This document shows, piece by piece, positions 55,534 to 64,000 of a stretch of 64,000 nucleotides of DNA. Under the pieces are notes generated by a model, which was not told the origin of the DNA, made no database searches, and saw only the letters and a list, made by a program, of their open reading frames with translations. Source of the DNA: Silene latifolia (Eukaryota; Streptophyta; Magnoliopsida; Caryophyllales; Caryophyllaceae); NCBI RefSeq assembly GCF_048544455.1, contig NC_133538.1:36333469-36397468 (forward strand), written 5' to 3'. Within the stretch, counting starts at the first letter, position 1. Each line of letters opens with the position of its first letter. Position numbers and translations under genes: made by a program.

Positions 55534-57377
55534 TTAGCATTAAAACCCATTTGCTTAAAAGTTTCCTCGATAAAATTCCATTCTAGTCTGTCGTATGCTT
55601 TCTCCATATCAAGTTTGATTGCAATCCAACCTCCTTTGCCCTTTTTACGTTTAAACGAGTTAAAAATCTCGTGTGCTAAAAGAATATTATCTTGAATGAA
55701 TCGATTAGGTGTAAAGGCACCTTGAAACGGGTGTATAATCTTATGCAAGACACTTCGTAGACGATTAGTCAAGATTTTTGCAATAATTTTATAAATTGTT
55801 GAACAAAGACTAATCGGTCGAAAATGGTTTGCCGTTTGAGGATTTTCAATTTTAGGAATCAATGCAATGAAAGTATGATTTATTTCTTTTAGTAATTTCT
55901 CAGAATGGAAAAATGCTAACACTGCATTAGTGACAGAATTTCCTACAATATCCCAGTATTTTTGAAAAAATTCTGCAGGAAATCCATCGGGACCTGGGCA
56001 TTTATCTGCGGCTAAACTAAACACAGTTTGTTTAACCTCTTCCCTACTAATATTACCTGTAAGAAATCTGTTATCTTCGTCTGTAATTAATCCACAAATA
56101 GACTTAAAATCCTCATTCTTGTCGAAATTACAAAGATGATTTTTCGCAAACCTAAGTTTAAACTCCTCGGATATTTCTTGCTTAATGAGGTTTTGATCAA
56201 TAATACAAGCACCATCCTTATTAATAAACTGTTTAATGCCATTTCTACTACGTCTAATCGTGGCATGAGTTTGAAAAAACTTGGTATTATTATCTCCAAA
56301 ATTAACTTTGTTTATACGAGCTTTTTGTTGCCAGTAAACACGTTTATAGTCAAGGAGTGCATCCCGCTTTTTCAACCATCTCAATTGCGCGACTTCTAAA
56401 TTGGTAACATGAGATGTGCCTAGTTGATTTTGAATATTTTCTAATTTTTTTTCAGCAATTGAAAGTTGTCTAAAAACATTTCCAAAAGTAGACTGGTTCC
56501 ATTTCTTAGCCTTTTGTTTTAGCAATTTGCATTTTTGGGAGAGACAGAACATATAAGATCCCTGAAACTGATATTGCCAACAACTTTTGACCATTTTACT
56601 GAAATCATTCCGAAGGGTCCACATGAGTTCAAATCGAAAAGGAGGGGCTTTCTTATGAACTTGGTCATGGAAATTCACAGAGATAGGACAATGGTCGGAG
56701 CTAGTGAAAGCATGATGCACAAACTGCATGTTTGGATATCTACTAATCCAATTAGGAGACGCTAAGGCTCTATCAAGTATTTCAAAAACATTTTCAGGGC
56801 CACTTTTCTTTTTTCTCCAAGTAAAAAAATTACCGGAGAAAGGGAGATCTATGCAATTTGTATTACTTAAAAAATTAGTTAATCTCATACAACGCGCATT
56901 CGTTACCGTTGCACCCCCTTCTTTTTCACTAGGACTCTTAATCTCGTTAAGATCGCCTAATAATAAGAAAGGCAAATCAAGACCAAGTATAAAGTTTTGG
57001 AATTCATTCCAAAAGTCCGTTTTTTCAGCCGCTTGAGCAGGAGCATAAACAAAAATAAGACAAAATACCACATTTTTCGTTAAGTCACACACTTCACAAG
57101 CAATGAATCTATTCAACTTAAAAGTGACATTTATCGAAAAGGACATTGAGATAGACTCTTTCCAAAATAACCAAATACCACCTGATAAACCAGTACTAGG
57201 AATAAAATCACAATTATTAAACCCAAAACTCGCCATTAGATAAGGTTCGGGTTTAGAAGACGATTTAGTGTCACATATAGCTAAGATTTTAATTCCATTT
57301 GACGCGCTAAAGAAATTAAGTTCTTCCGCAAAATTCTTTCTTTTGGTACCCCTAACATTCCAAAAAGCAATATTCAT
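55482..57377 (-). pseudogene. LINE ORF2, N-terminal part: endonuclease and RT fingers
   Basis: ATG at 57377 opens an APE-type endonuclease (MNIAFWNVRG, LLGDLNEI, …SDHCP at ~residue 230). Where relatives have Glu in the ETK motif, this copy reads CDTK, a possible active-site change. From about residue 480 RT begins (KCPGPDGFPAEFFQKYW, FRPISLCSTIYKIIAKIL, LDMEKAYDRLEW). The start overlaps the stop of the upstream frame in ATGA, a layout suited to termination–reinitiation. Confidence 0.88.
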
Positions 57378-58774
57378 AAGGGATAATTAAAAAATGTAAC
57401 CAAATTGCTTAGACAAAGTTCAGTAAAACCTCCATGCCGCTGATAAAGCCCGACACCATTGGTTACTGAAAAATTCGGGATAACCAAATTGTATTCAGAC
57501 GAAGCCTTAGAAACTTCCCCACAGCACAAGTGCAAGTGAAAGATGAACTGGTGCATAAGTGACTTTATAATGTGACATAATGCTAAATTCATTAAAGAAA
57601 AGAGTAACCGTAACCAACAACGATTATGTGCAATGTTATAAAAATGATGGATTTTAAACACATACATAAGAGCTCTGAAACTTTGTTTGGTTTTAACTGG
57701 GATGACAAGGCCCCAAACAAGCTTAAGAAAACCACAGAAACAAATTTCTACACTGCTTAAATTATCAAGACAAAATCTAAACCAATAAGCAGCACAAACT
57801 AGATGGTCACAGAATTCATTATAATTGATGACAAATGCTAAAATTTGCCAACAGTTAACCATAAGATTATCCAAGAGAGAAATCTCGTCAATTCCAAAAA
57901 TTAAAAAGATCTTTCCGTTGGAACCTATAGCAAAGCGACAGGCTAAAAATCTGTCAAAAGTATTTGAGAACATGGATCCCGTGGCTAAAAAACCCCATCT
58001 CAAAATGACCCAATCAAGCTTACGAGAAACAAGGAATTGAAAGTCTACCCTCCTCAAATTATGAGGCCAGTATCTAAACCAAAACCGAGACCCAATTTGA
58101 TGGTCAGAGGACTCATCAAAACAGGTAAAGAATGCTAATAAAGGCCAACAAAAAAGACAATCAAGGCGATAAATATCACTTAGAGATCTATTACCCAACC
58201 ATCTTGAAACATAATCGAAAAGAGAAGGATAGAAATCATCAAAGATGACCCTAAATCCTCCAAAGGGCAAAAAATAGCACATTTAAGTGTCAAACATGTC
58301 ACCAACAACACTCAAAAAGATGTTGTCAAAACATATAACATCAAAGCAACAAAGGATGAGTTCAGTAGAAGAATTGGACAAAGGTACTCCTTGATCAACA
58401 AAAAACCATCTTGACAAGATGGTTAAGCAAGCGAAAAACATAAGCTTATTGCAACAATAATTTGCTAGATAAAAGTTGGCTTTGGGAGGACCTATGTCCA
58501 AAGTCTCTTTAATGTAGACAATATCTTTGAATCTTGCTCTCTGTTCTAGATTGGAGAGCAAATCAATGTCCACAAATAAAGAAAACAATGGACTAGGCAC
58601 AAAGGGAGGATTCAGTAAGAATACAAACCCAAAATCGGACAAAATAACGAAAAAAAGACAACTTACATCCGACAATGGAGACCTACAACAAGAGCTAAAA
58701 CCCAAACTGTCCTCCTCAAAAGAAACCTCCAAGAAGCACAAAAACAAGGTTCTTTCCTCGAAAGGGTGTCTCAA
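57374..58774 (-). pseudogene. Unusual frame upstream of LINE ORF2, split by one stop
   Basis: A frame of 466 codons runs 58774–57374, interrupted only by one TAA at 58285–58283 that is followed at once by ATG. The predicted protein is rich in Cys, Phe, Trp and Leu and lacks the CCHC knuckle and DUF4283 fold expected in a plant L1 ORF1. About four degenerate modules recur (CWPLLAFFTCFDESSDH, CWQILAFVINYNEFCDH, CWLRLLFSLMN, NKLMFFACL). It ends in ATGA, sharing bases with the ORF2 start. It may be an atypical ORF1, a repeat-built 5' region, or an artefact of base skew; I do not recognise it. Confidence 0.4.
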
Positions 58775-59334
58775 ATTCTTGTTATAAGCAACAATAAATG
58801 GAGGAGGCTTGGTTTCATCGGGTCTTCAACCGTCAACGGAATCGGAATGTTGACGTTTGCAGTTTCCTCCCAAATCGAGGAAACCAAAAAAATGTTTCCC
58901 TTCTCGGATTGAAACTCCTCCTTTTCTTCGATTAGCCGCAGACCGAGAGCAAAGCAAGTAACCTCGCTACACCAGAAACGACATAACCACTCGAAACCAT
59001 GGTATAGCAATTTCGACTTCCAATTTAATTGAAAAGAGTGTACATTTCTGAGATTTTCCACTAGTAGAACCCTCCAAGAACATGATGAGAAATCAAAAGA
59101 GGGAATAGAACTAGAGAAAATGAAGATCTGAAAACCAAAATCCTCAAAATAGAGAAAATTGGAGGATTTAAAAGAATGATGCACAAAAAAATCGAGATTT
59201 GTTTGTGATGATGGCAGAGAGATGATTAGAGTACTTGGAGCACATGACCATTGAAGTGGAGCATGAAGAGCTCTAATTGATTTTTCTTTAAGCAGTTTTC
59301 TTTTTATTGATTTTCTTTTTTTGGGTTTTTTCAT
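58771..59334 (-). CDS. Hypothetical frame at the 5' end of the LINE
   Basis: A 187-codon minus-strand frame begins with a strongly basic stretch (KKPKKRKSIKRKLLKEKS) and continues Ser/Phe-rich. It overlaps the next frame by ATGA at 58771–58774, the same arrangement as between the next frame and ORF2. No known domain is seen. The low-complexity A-rich opposite strand makes chance openness possible. Confidence 0.3.
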   Translation of the reverse strand: MKKPKKRKSIKRKLLKEKSIRALHAPLQWSCAPSTLIISLPSSQTNLDFFVHHSFKSSNFLYFEDFGFQIFIFSSSIPSFDFSSCSWRVLLVENLRNVHSFQLNWKSKLLYHGFEWLCRFWCSEVTCFALGLRLIEEKEEFQSEKGNIFLVSSIWEETANVNIPIPLTVEDPMKPSLLHLLLLITRI

Positions 59335-60404
59335 TATTTGAGAGAGTTTTCTCTCACTACTCCATATAAACTACCTTATTACGAGTAGTATTTAACTTAC
59401 ACCCACGAACAAACCAATAATCAACCAACTCTAAATTGACTACTCAATTTAATACGGAGTACTAACATGTGAACCCATCTCACAATAACATTCATTTCAT
59501 GAAACAAATCCATACAAAAATTTATGCAACATCAAAACTTATCCCTAAAAAATTAATGATTCGTCACCTCTTTATAGAGAACCTGCGTCAAAATGACTAG
59601 TAAATTACTCTTTGATTCCGTATTGTCGATGGTAATCACCCCAATTTACAACCCAAAAAAAATGATGATTAGTCATAAAATGTTGATTAGTTACCTTAAG
59701 AGAAAGTTAATGACTTGAATTTTCAAATAAAAATAGGAAAACAAAGAAAAGTTAAGAGAGAAAATGGTGGATCATGCAAAAGCAAAGTGTTCGTCGTCGT
59801 TGCATCTTCTTCTTCAACTTCAACTTCATTTTCACACTTCTTCTTCTTCTTCATCCATTTTAGGGTTTCTATCCTTCACTTTCTCTCTCTAGGTAATTCA
59901 ATTATTCACGCGTTTTCACGCAATTCAATCAACTTTTCCGTAATTTTAGCGCTTCACCTTTTACTTTAATGTGCTTTGCTTTGATTTTCAAAGCAAAGTT
60001 GGTATTCTTTTCCGTCAATTTACTTTATTTTAATCCGATGTTGCAAGTGTTTTAATTTGTTTTCTTATGATGTAAGTGATTAAATTGTTTATACTAATTG
60101 TTTGATTGATTAATTTGTGTTGTGTAATTTAGTTTGGTTTAATAAATTGTGCATAATTTGATAGCATAGTTTTGAATTTTTTAGCTTGTTATTGAAGTTG
60201 GATGCTTAATGTTGTTAGTGGAATGAGAATTGAAGTTGCTTAAAATGTTATTGATGTTAGAGCTATAGTTTGATTATAAATTTGTGAAATTTGGTGCAGG
60301 AATTCGATATTTCGGCTACTTGTTGGTTCAAATTAGGTTCAACAAGAACAAAACTTAGTGTGTTTGGTGATTCTTTGGTAGAATATAAAGGGCGGCATAA
60401 AATA
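59335..60404 (+). other. Spacer with a possible gene leader and intron
   Basis: Bases ~59760–59891 form a C/T-rich leader (ttcttcttcttca…agggtttctatcc…tctctctctag) followed by an intron-donor-like gtaattc at 59892. A pyrimidine-poor intron-like stretch runs to ggtgcag at 60300. This looks like the untranslated first exon of a plant gene on the + strand, but no coding frame follows before the MITE at 60407, so the gene is absent or displaced. The rest has no feature I can name. Confidence 0.3.
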
Positions 60405-60406
60405 TA

Positions 60407-60615
60407 CTCCTCCGTCCTAAAATCGATTGATTGTTGTCTTTCGTTTTGGCAAAAATGAGGAATGAGGAAAAGACCAATAACTAAATGACAAGTGGAACAA
60501 ATTGAATGAGAATGATCAAATTACTCATCAAGTTCATTCTTAAAATAGAAAGGACAACAAATGATTGAGACACCCCAAAATGGAAAAGGATAACAAATGA
60601 CCGGGACAGAGGGAG
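60407..60615. mobile_element. Stowaway-type MITE (209 bp)
   Basis: It starts ctcctccgtcctaaaatcg and ends accgggacagagggag, with TA on both sides (60405–60406, 60616–60617). The ctccgtcc/gggac…gggag ends are the classic Stowaway type. It is non-coding. Bases 60618–60778 hold nothing recognisable. Confidence 0.8.
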
Positions 60616-60781
60616 TAACACAAATAGGCGTTACACTATTTCTAATTCAACTGTATGGATTAGTAGTGTAAAACACAAACAACTGTTTAGTTCACTATGT
60701 TTAAATGACATGTTAAAATGATTCCCAAAAAATTAGCAGGGGTGGCGTTCTACAATGAACCCGTAGGTGTTCTATCAATAA

Positions 60782-61166
60782 GACCATCCCCAAGTAAAGG
60801 TCGCGCTAATTAGGTCACGACCCTGTTTTACTTTTTATCCTACTTTATTTATCTTGACCTATTTTCACCCTCCCAAGCAGAAGGTTACGACCTAGGGTCA
60901 TCAATCCAATCATTTTTCATTTTCCAACCAATTACATCTCTCCACATTATATCACTTTTTCATATATATATTTTTTTATTAATTATTAATATTGTCAACC
61001 AATCACATATCGCCACATATAGGTCATGAGTTGGGTTAATTTGCTCCACCAAAGGTCACAAATTGACCTCTTCTCTCCAAAGGTCACCATAATTTTTTTG
61101 TTAATTGATGATTAGTGTGACCAAGTAAGGTCATGACCTAGCAATTGACCTTGCTTGGGGATGATC
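60782..61166. mobile_element. PIF/Harbinger-type MITE, copy 2
   Basis: The inverted ends gaccatccccaagtaaaggtc and gaccttgcttggggatgatc are flanked by the duplication taa (60779–60781, 61167–61169). It is the same family as 42067–42469, with a shortened and diverged interior. Confidence 0.85.
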
Positions 61167-61222
61167 TAAGGCTGACGAATTAAGCCGAGTTTTACCCATC
61201 TAACAAGCACATCTACGACGTA

Positions 61223-61516
61223 CTCCCTCCATTCAACTCCACTTTACATGTATTCCTTTTTCGTCCATTCAACTCCACTTTACATGTTTCCTTTTTAGGC
61301 CAAGAAAATGACCATGTTATCCTTATTCACACTTCATATTTACAAAAAATGTCATCCATACCCCACACTAATCCACCATAAAACCCACATTTATATTTTT
61401 TTAACATTTTTAACCCCACCATTCTCTTTCCCTATGTACTTTTTATAGTTTTTTTAATCCGTCCCTTAACATCCGTGCAAAAAGCATACTTACGAAGTGG
61501 AGTTGAACGAAGGGAG
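61223..61516. mobile_element. Stowaway-type MITE (294 bp), relative of 52676–52971
   Basis: Ends ctccctccattcaactccac and gtggagttgaacgaagggag are flanked by TA (61221–61222, 61517–61518). The left-end motif ccattcaactccactttaca is doubled (about 61229 and 61264), as in the copy at 52.7 kb. The nearby 61519–61697 holds no gene. Confidence 0.85.
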
Positions 61517-61706
61517 TATTAAACAACACAATGCACACATAATTCGAAGGCTAGTCTAACCGGATATTTACCGAACTGTATACTGTAGCACGCTTTAACA
61601 CTGTTATAGGAGCAGAGAATTACTGTTGTAGGAGATCTAATCCATATCCCCAAAAATTATTGCGGCCTGTCTTTCTACAAAGGACACCCAGTCTACTTCC
61701 CCATAA

Positions 61707-61903
61707 CAATTGGTCTCCCTTGTGACGGGTTACCATTTGTGACGGATATTTTGTGAGATAAAATGGTAACAAAATGGGTTAGTGGAGAAAGGGGACCACA
61801 TGAATAGTGTTGCAGAGAGAGAAAAAATGGGTACATTGTGAGATAAAATGGTATCCGTCTTCAGCTTGTGACGGATATGTCATGTCTTCAATGAGAATTT
61901 GTG
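61707..61903. mobile_element. Mutator-type MITE (197 bp), copy 2
   Basis: It has the same length and ends as 42532–42728 and lies in the same orientation, flanked by its own perfect 9-bp duplication tccccataa (61698–61706, 61904–61912). Differences concentrate in the last 50 bp. Bases 61913–62195 carry no gene. Confidence 0.88.
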
Positions 61904-62195
61904 TCCCCATAATGCTCAGCCGCCCATAGGATTACCCCTACTCTAGTACTAGACATATATATACTACACCTAATGTCTATATAATACAAAATCATATATA
62001 GGACATTACCAAATATAATATAAAATAAAAGTTTAAAAAAAGGAGTGATGGTTGTTGATCACGCCTTACTTATGCATACACAAATATAAATGCTTTTAAT
62101 ATTATGCAAGCAGCAAGATAACACACACAACTACCACTAATTCGAACACTGTCAATAGCTTATCATAAAACACGACCCTACCGGCCAACTCCTAA

Positions 62196-62989
62196 TGTTA
62201 GAAATTATGCCTTGAATTTGTGTCGAAGATGGACTAAGACAAGAAGAAGCATCGAAGACAGCAAAAGTATATGCGAGTTGTGCGTATGCGAATAGCACGC
62301 ATCCCTGAAGACCTAAAGTCAACGTGGGAAATTCACTAATGTGCAAAGCTACGTGGATTTACGTGGTTGACAATTTGATCGTCTTCAAGTGGGTTCCTTG
62401 TCCGTATTTAGTCTTTTGTTTGTTTTAGGAAATTAGTTTATTAATTTCCTAATTGTCTTTATTGCCTAATTAGACTAGATCTCTTATTTTAGGGTGGAAT
62501 AAATTTATATAAAAGCCCTTATATTAGTCTAGGTTAATTAAGGAGGTGGAGATAGTATTAGTGAGCACAATCTTATGAGAGTCGATTTGTGAGGTTCCCT
62601 TCGGGAGGAAGCTTCAGTTTGTTCCGGGCTTAAGTAGATTGACGTTCGTCTGAATTTGGAGATTGAAAGAGTCTGTTCGGATTTTGGCGGCCACAAGATC
62701 ATTTGTCCTTCATCTCGTTTGGGTAGTCTCTTTTGTCCTTTTGAGATTACTATTTTGTTGGTAGAATATGGTATACTTTTGGCTCATATTAAGCGCGTGT
62801 ATACCGATCTACTTTTGTACTATTATCTCCATAATTGTGAATTTTGCTCTCCTTCAGGGTGGACGTAGCCAGTTATTTTACTGGTGAACCACGTATATCT
62901 GTGTGTCATCTTTATTTGTTATTCGCTATATTTATTCTTATCACCCTAATCAATAAACTATTGGGTAACGGGACGCCTCCGTTACAACA
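62196..62989 (+). repeat. 5' LTR (794 bp) of the small non-autonomous element
   Basis: It starts TGTTAGAAATTATGCC and ends gttacaaca (TG...CA). A TATA-like atttatataaaag lies near 62503–62515. The start recurs at 63952. Confidence 0.85.
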
Positions 62990-62990
62990 A

Positions 62991-63003
62991 TTGGCACCAG
63001 AGC
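62991..63003 (+). other. Primer binding site-like sequence
   Basis: ttggcaccagagc follows the LTR by one base. It resembles the Met-initiator site ttggtatcagagc, with two T-to-C differences. Confidence 0.6.
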
Positions 63004-63941
63004 TAGAGTTCTGATTTGGGATCTGCTTCCGCTGTAATTGTCTTTTAGGCGTTAATTTGGGTTTGTTGACATATGGGTGGAAAGATTTTGGGAGCGAATA
63101 TTTTTTGAAAGTTGACATACTTTTGGGTTTGGTGAGTTTGTGGAAGGATGGTAGTGTTGGCGGTAAGGTGGAGTTTGCTACTATATAGGTCAAGCTAATG
63201 GATCCTTCAAGACAAACTTACAGCTGTTTTTGCGTCTCAATGAGGCAATTTGAGTTCCAGGTGGAGCTATTTGGGTTCTTGAAAAAAGAGCCGTTGGGAT
63301 CTCGTAAGAGGGGTCATCTAAAACTTCGACGGGAGTTTATTCTGTGGAGCTTTTGGGTTGGACTGTTTAGTCTAACAATTTGCATCTTTGATGTAGGTGA
63401 TTTGTGCTCGCATAGAATGCTATTCTGGTTTCGACTTGGGTATATGTTGCCTTGGTGTAGGCATGTTGGTAGTGTTCGCGACACTTTCTTTTGTACCAAG
63501 TGAGACTTTTGTTTTGTTCATGGCATTTGTGTCCTTCTATGGGCCATTTGGTACGACGGTACATTTGGCCATGATGTTTGGAGGGGATTTTGTTTTGGAA
63601 TTTAGTGTGTGTTTGTTTTTGGTACACCGGTCCATCATAGTGACATTTGATATCTCATATATTTGTGTTGGCGTTTAGTAGTTTTTGCCCTCTTCGGAGT
63701 TTGCTACGGTTGGCTTTCCTATTGGTATGAAGATATATTGGGTACTTAGTACATTTGGTAGTCGCAGCTTGCTACATTGGGTACTTTGTATATTTGGTCA
63801 CGTTTGTTACACACTTGGTTCGTTTGTCCATTTGTGAGTTGTGTTCAAGTCAGTGGAGATTACTGGGACAAGTAGTGACTTGAGGATCGACTCAATTGAA
63901 GCTGATTTGGGTTTTAGTTCGTTTTTGGATAATTCAAGTCA

Positions 63942-63951
63942 AGGTGGAGAT
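63942..63951 (+). other. Polypurine tract of the small non-autonomous element
   Basis: The run aaggtggaga plus t precedes the second LTR. The internal region 63004–63941 contains repeated ttggt/tttgg words and no conserved protein. Confidence 0.65.
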
Positions 63952-64000
63952 TGTTAGAAATTATGCCTTGAATTTGTGTCGAAGACGGACTAAGACAAGA
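63952..64000 (+). repeat. 3' LTR (start only) of the small non-autonomous element
   Basis: The first 49 bases of the LTR repeat 62196–62244 with one substitution (gaagatgg versus gaagacgg), then the window ends. Confidence 0.9.

Larger units (their letters stand above)
53158..59334 (-). mobile_element. L1-type LINE with C-terminal RNase H
   Basis: The minus strand carries endonuclease, reverse transcriptase, a zf-RVT region and RNase H, ending in a 41-base poly(A) (poly(T) on +). This is a non-LTR retrotransposon of the plant L1 type. The right (5') limit is set by the last open frame and is uncertain; I found no clear flanking duplication. The main frame is broken by at least two frame changes and some stops. 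Upstream frames (57374–59334) do not show the usual CCHC/DUF4283 ORF1. Confidence 0.88.
62196..64000 (+). mobile_element. Small non-autonomous LTR retrotransposon, right end outside the window
   Basis: A complete LTR (62196–62989) is followed by a primer-site-like sequence, 962 bp without gag or pol motifs, a purine tract and the start of the second LTR at 63952. The visible 49 bp of the second LTR differ from the first at one base. With no coding capacity it must borrow proteins from another element. The expected full size is about 2.5 kb. The left flank cctaa would be the target duplication. Confidence 0.88.

Noticed and set aside
53158-59400. Target-site duplication of the LINE
   Set aside because: Only a short 'cattat' is shared by the two flanks, too little to define a duplication or the 5' end.
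63198-63503. Open frame of 101 codons inside the small LTR element
   Set aside because: It has no gag or other domain and lies in a non-coding interior with simple word repeats.
1-64000. tRNA or rRNA genes, CRISPR arrays, bacterial operons
   Set aside because: No cloverleaf with anticodon, rRNA signature or regularly spaced repeats was seen, and the DNA is plant nuclear in character.

Overview
This is repeat-rich nuclear DNA from a flowering plant. It holds spliced genes with GT–AG introns, plant-type LTR retrotransposons, CACTA, Helitron, LINE and MITE families, and no bacterial-style operons. Recurrent 'tactccgta' words and the element mix would fit a eudicot, perhaps Caryophyllales, but that is a weak guess. 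By my boundaries about nine tenths of the window is transposable element, much of it nested.

Layout. (1) 1–10396: a Ty3/gypsy chromovirus (Tekay/Del-like), + strand, its 5' LTR cut by the window edge. It sits inside the remnant of another LTR element (10397–11491), of which a 91-bp tandem repeat and the 3' LTR remain. (2) 12605–41734: one 29.1-kb CACTA transposon with matching TIRs and a 3-bp target duplication (act). It carries a TNP2-type transposase (16524–19459 plus 35078–35336) and an 11-exon second gene (35645–41269) joining a TNPA-like region, a DUF8039-like domain and a Ulp1-like protease domain. Inside it are a fragment of a second CACTA family (about 13996–15620), a 15.6-kb Ty3/gypsy Tat/Ogre-type element on the minus strand (19460–35072, TSD gaagg) that splits the transposase, and a 1.7-kb non-autonomous CACTA (36486–38159, TSD aac) in intron 2 of the second gene. 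(3) 42067–44675: two MITEs, then a spliced RPA1-like gene or gene fragment lacking its N-terminal part. (4) 44753–52312: a Ty1/copia Ale/Retrofit-type element on the minus strand with short LTRs of unusual TA...TA ends. Its left LTR is split by a 2.8-kb Helitron (44879–47715); the right LTR preserves the empty site. (5) 53158–59334: an L1-type LINE with RNase H, minus strand, with a 41-base poly(A) tail and unusual upstream reading frames. (6) 59335–62195: spacer with a possible gene leader and four MITEs, two of them second copies of the families at 42 kb. (7) 62196–64000: a small non-autonomous LTR element running off the window.

How parts work together. The CACTA element shows the usual two-gene plan (catalytic TNP2 plus DNA-binding TNPA-like protein). 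TNP2 is interrupted by two in-frame stops and a retroelement, while the second gene keeps open, phase-consistent exons, so this copy would depend on transposase from elsewhere. The Tat element carries, on its antisense strand, a coding unit with its own TATA box and poly(A) signal. The only candidate host genes are the RPA1-like locus, itself possibly mobile in origin, and non-coding leader-like stretches.
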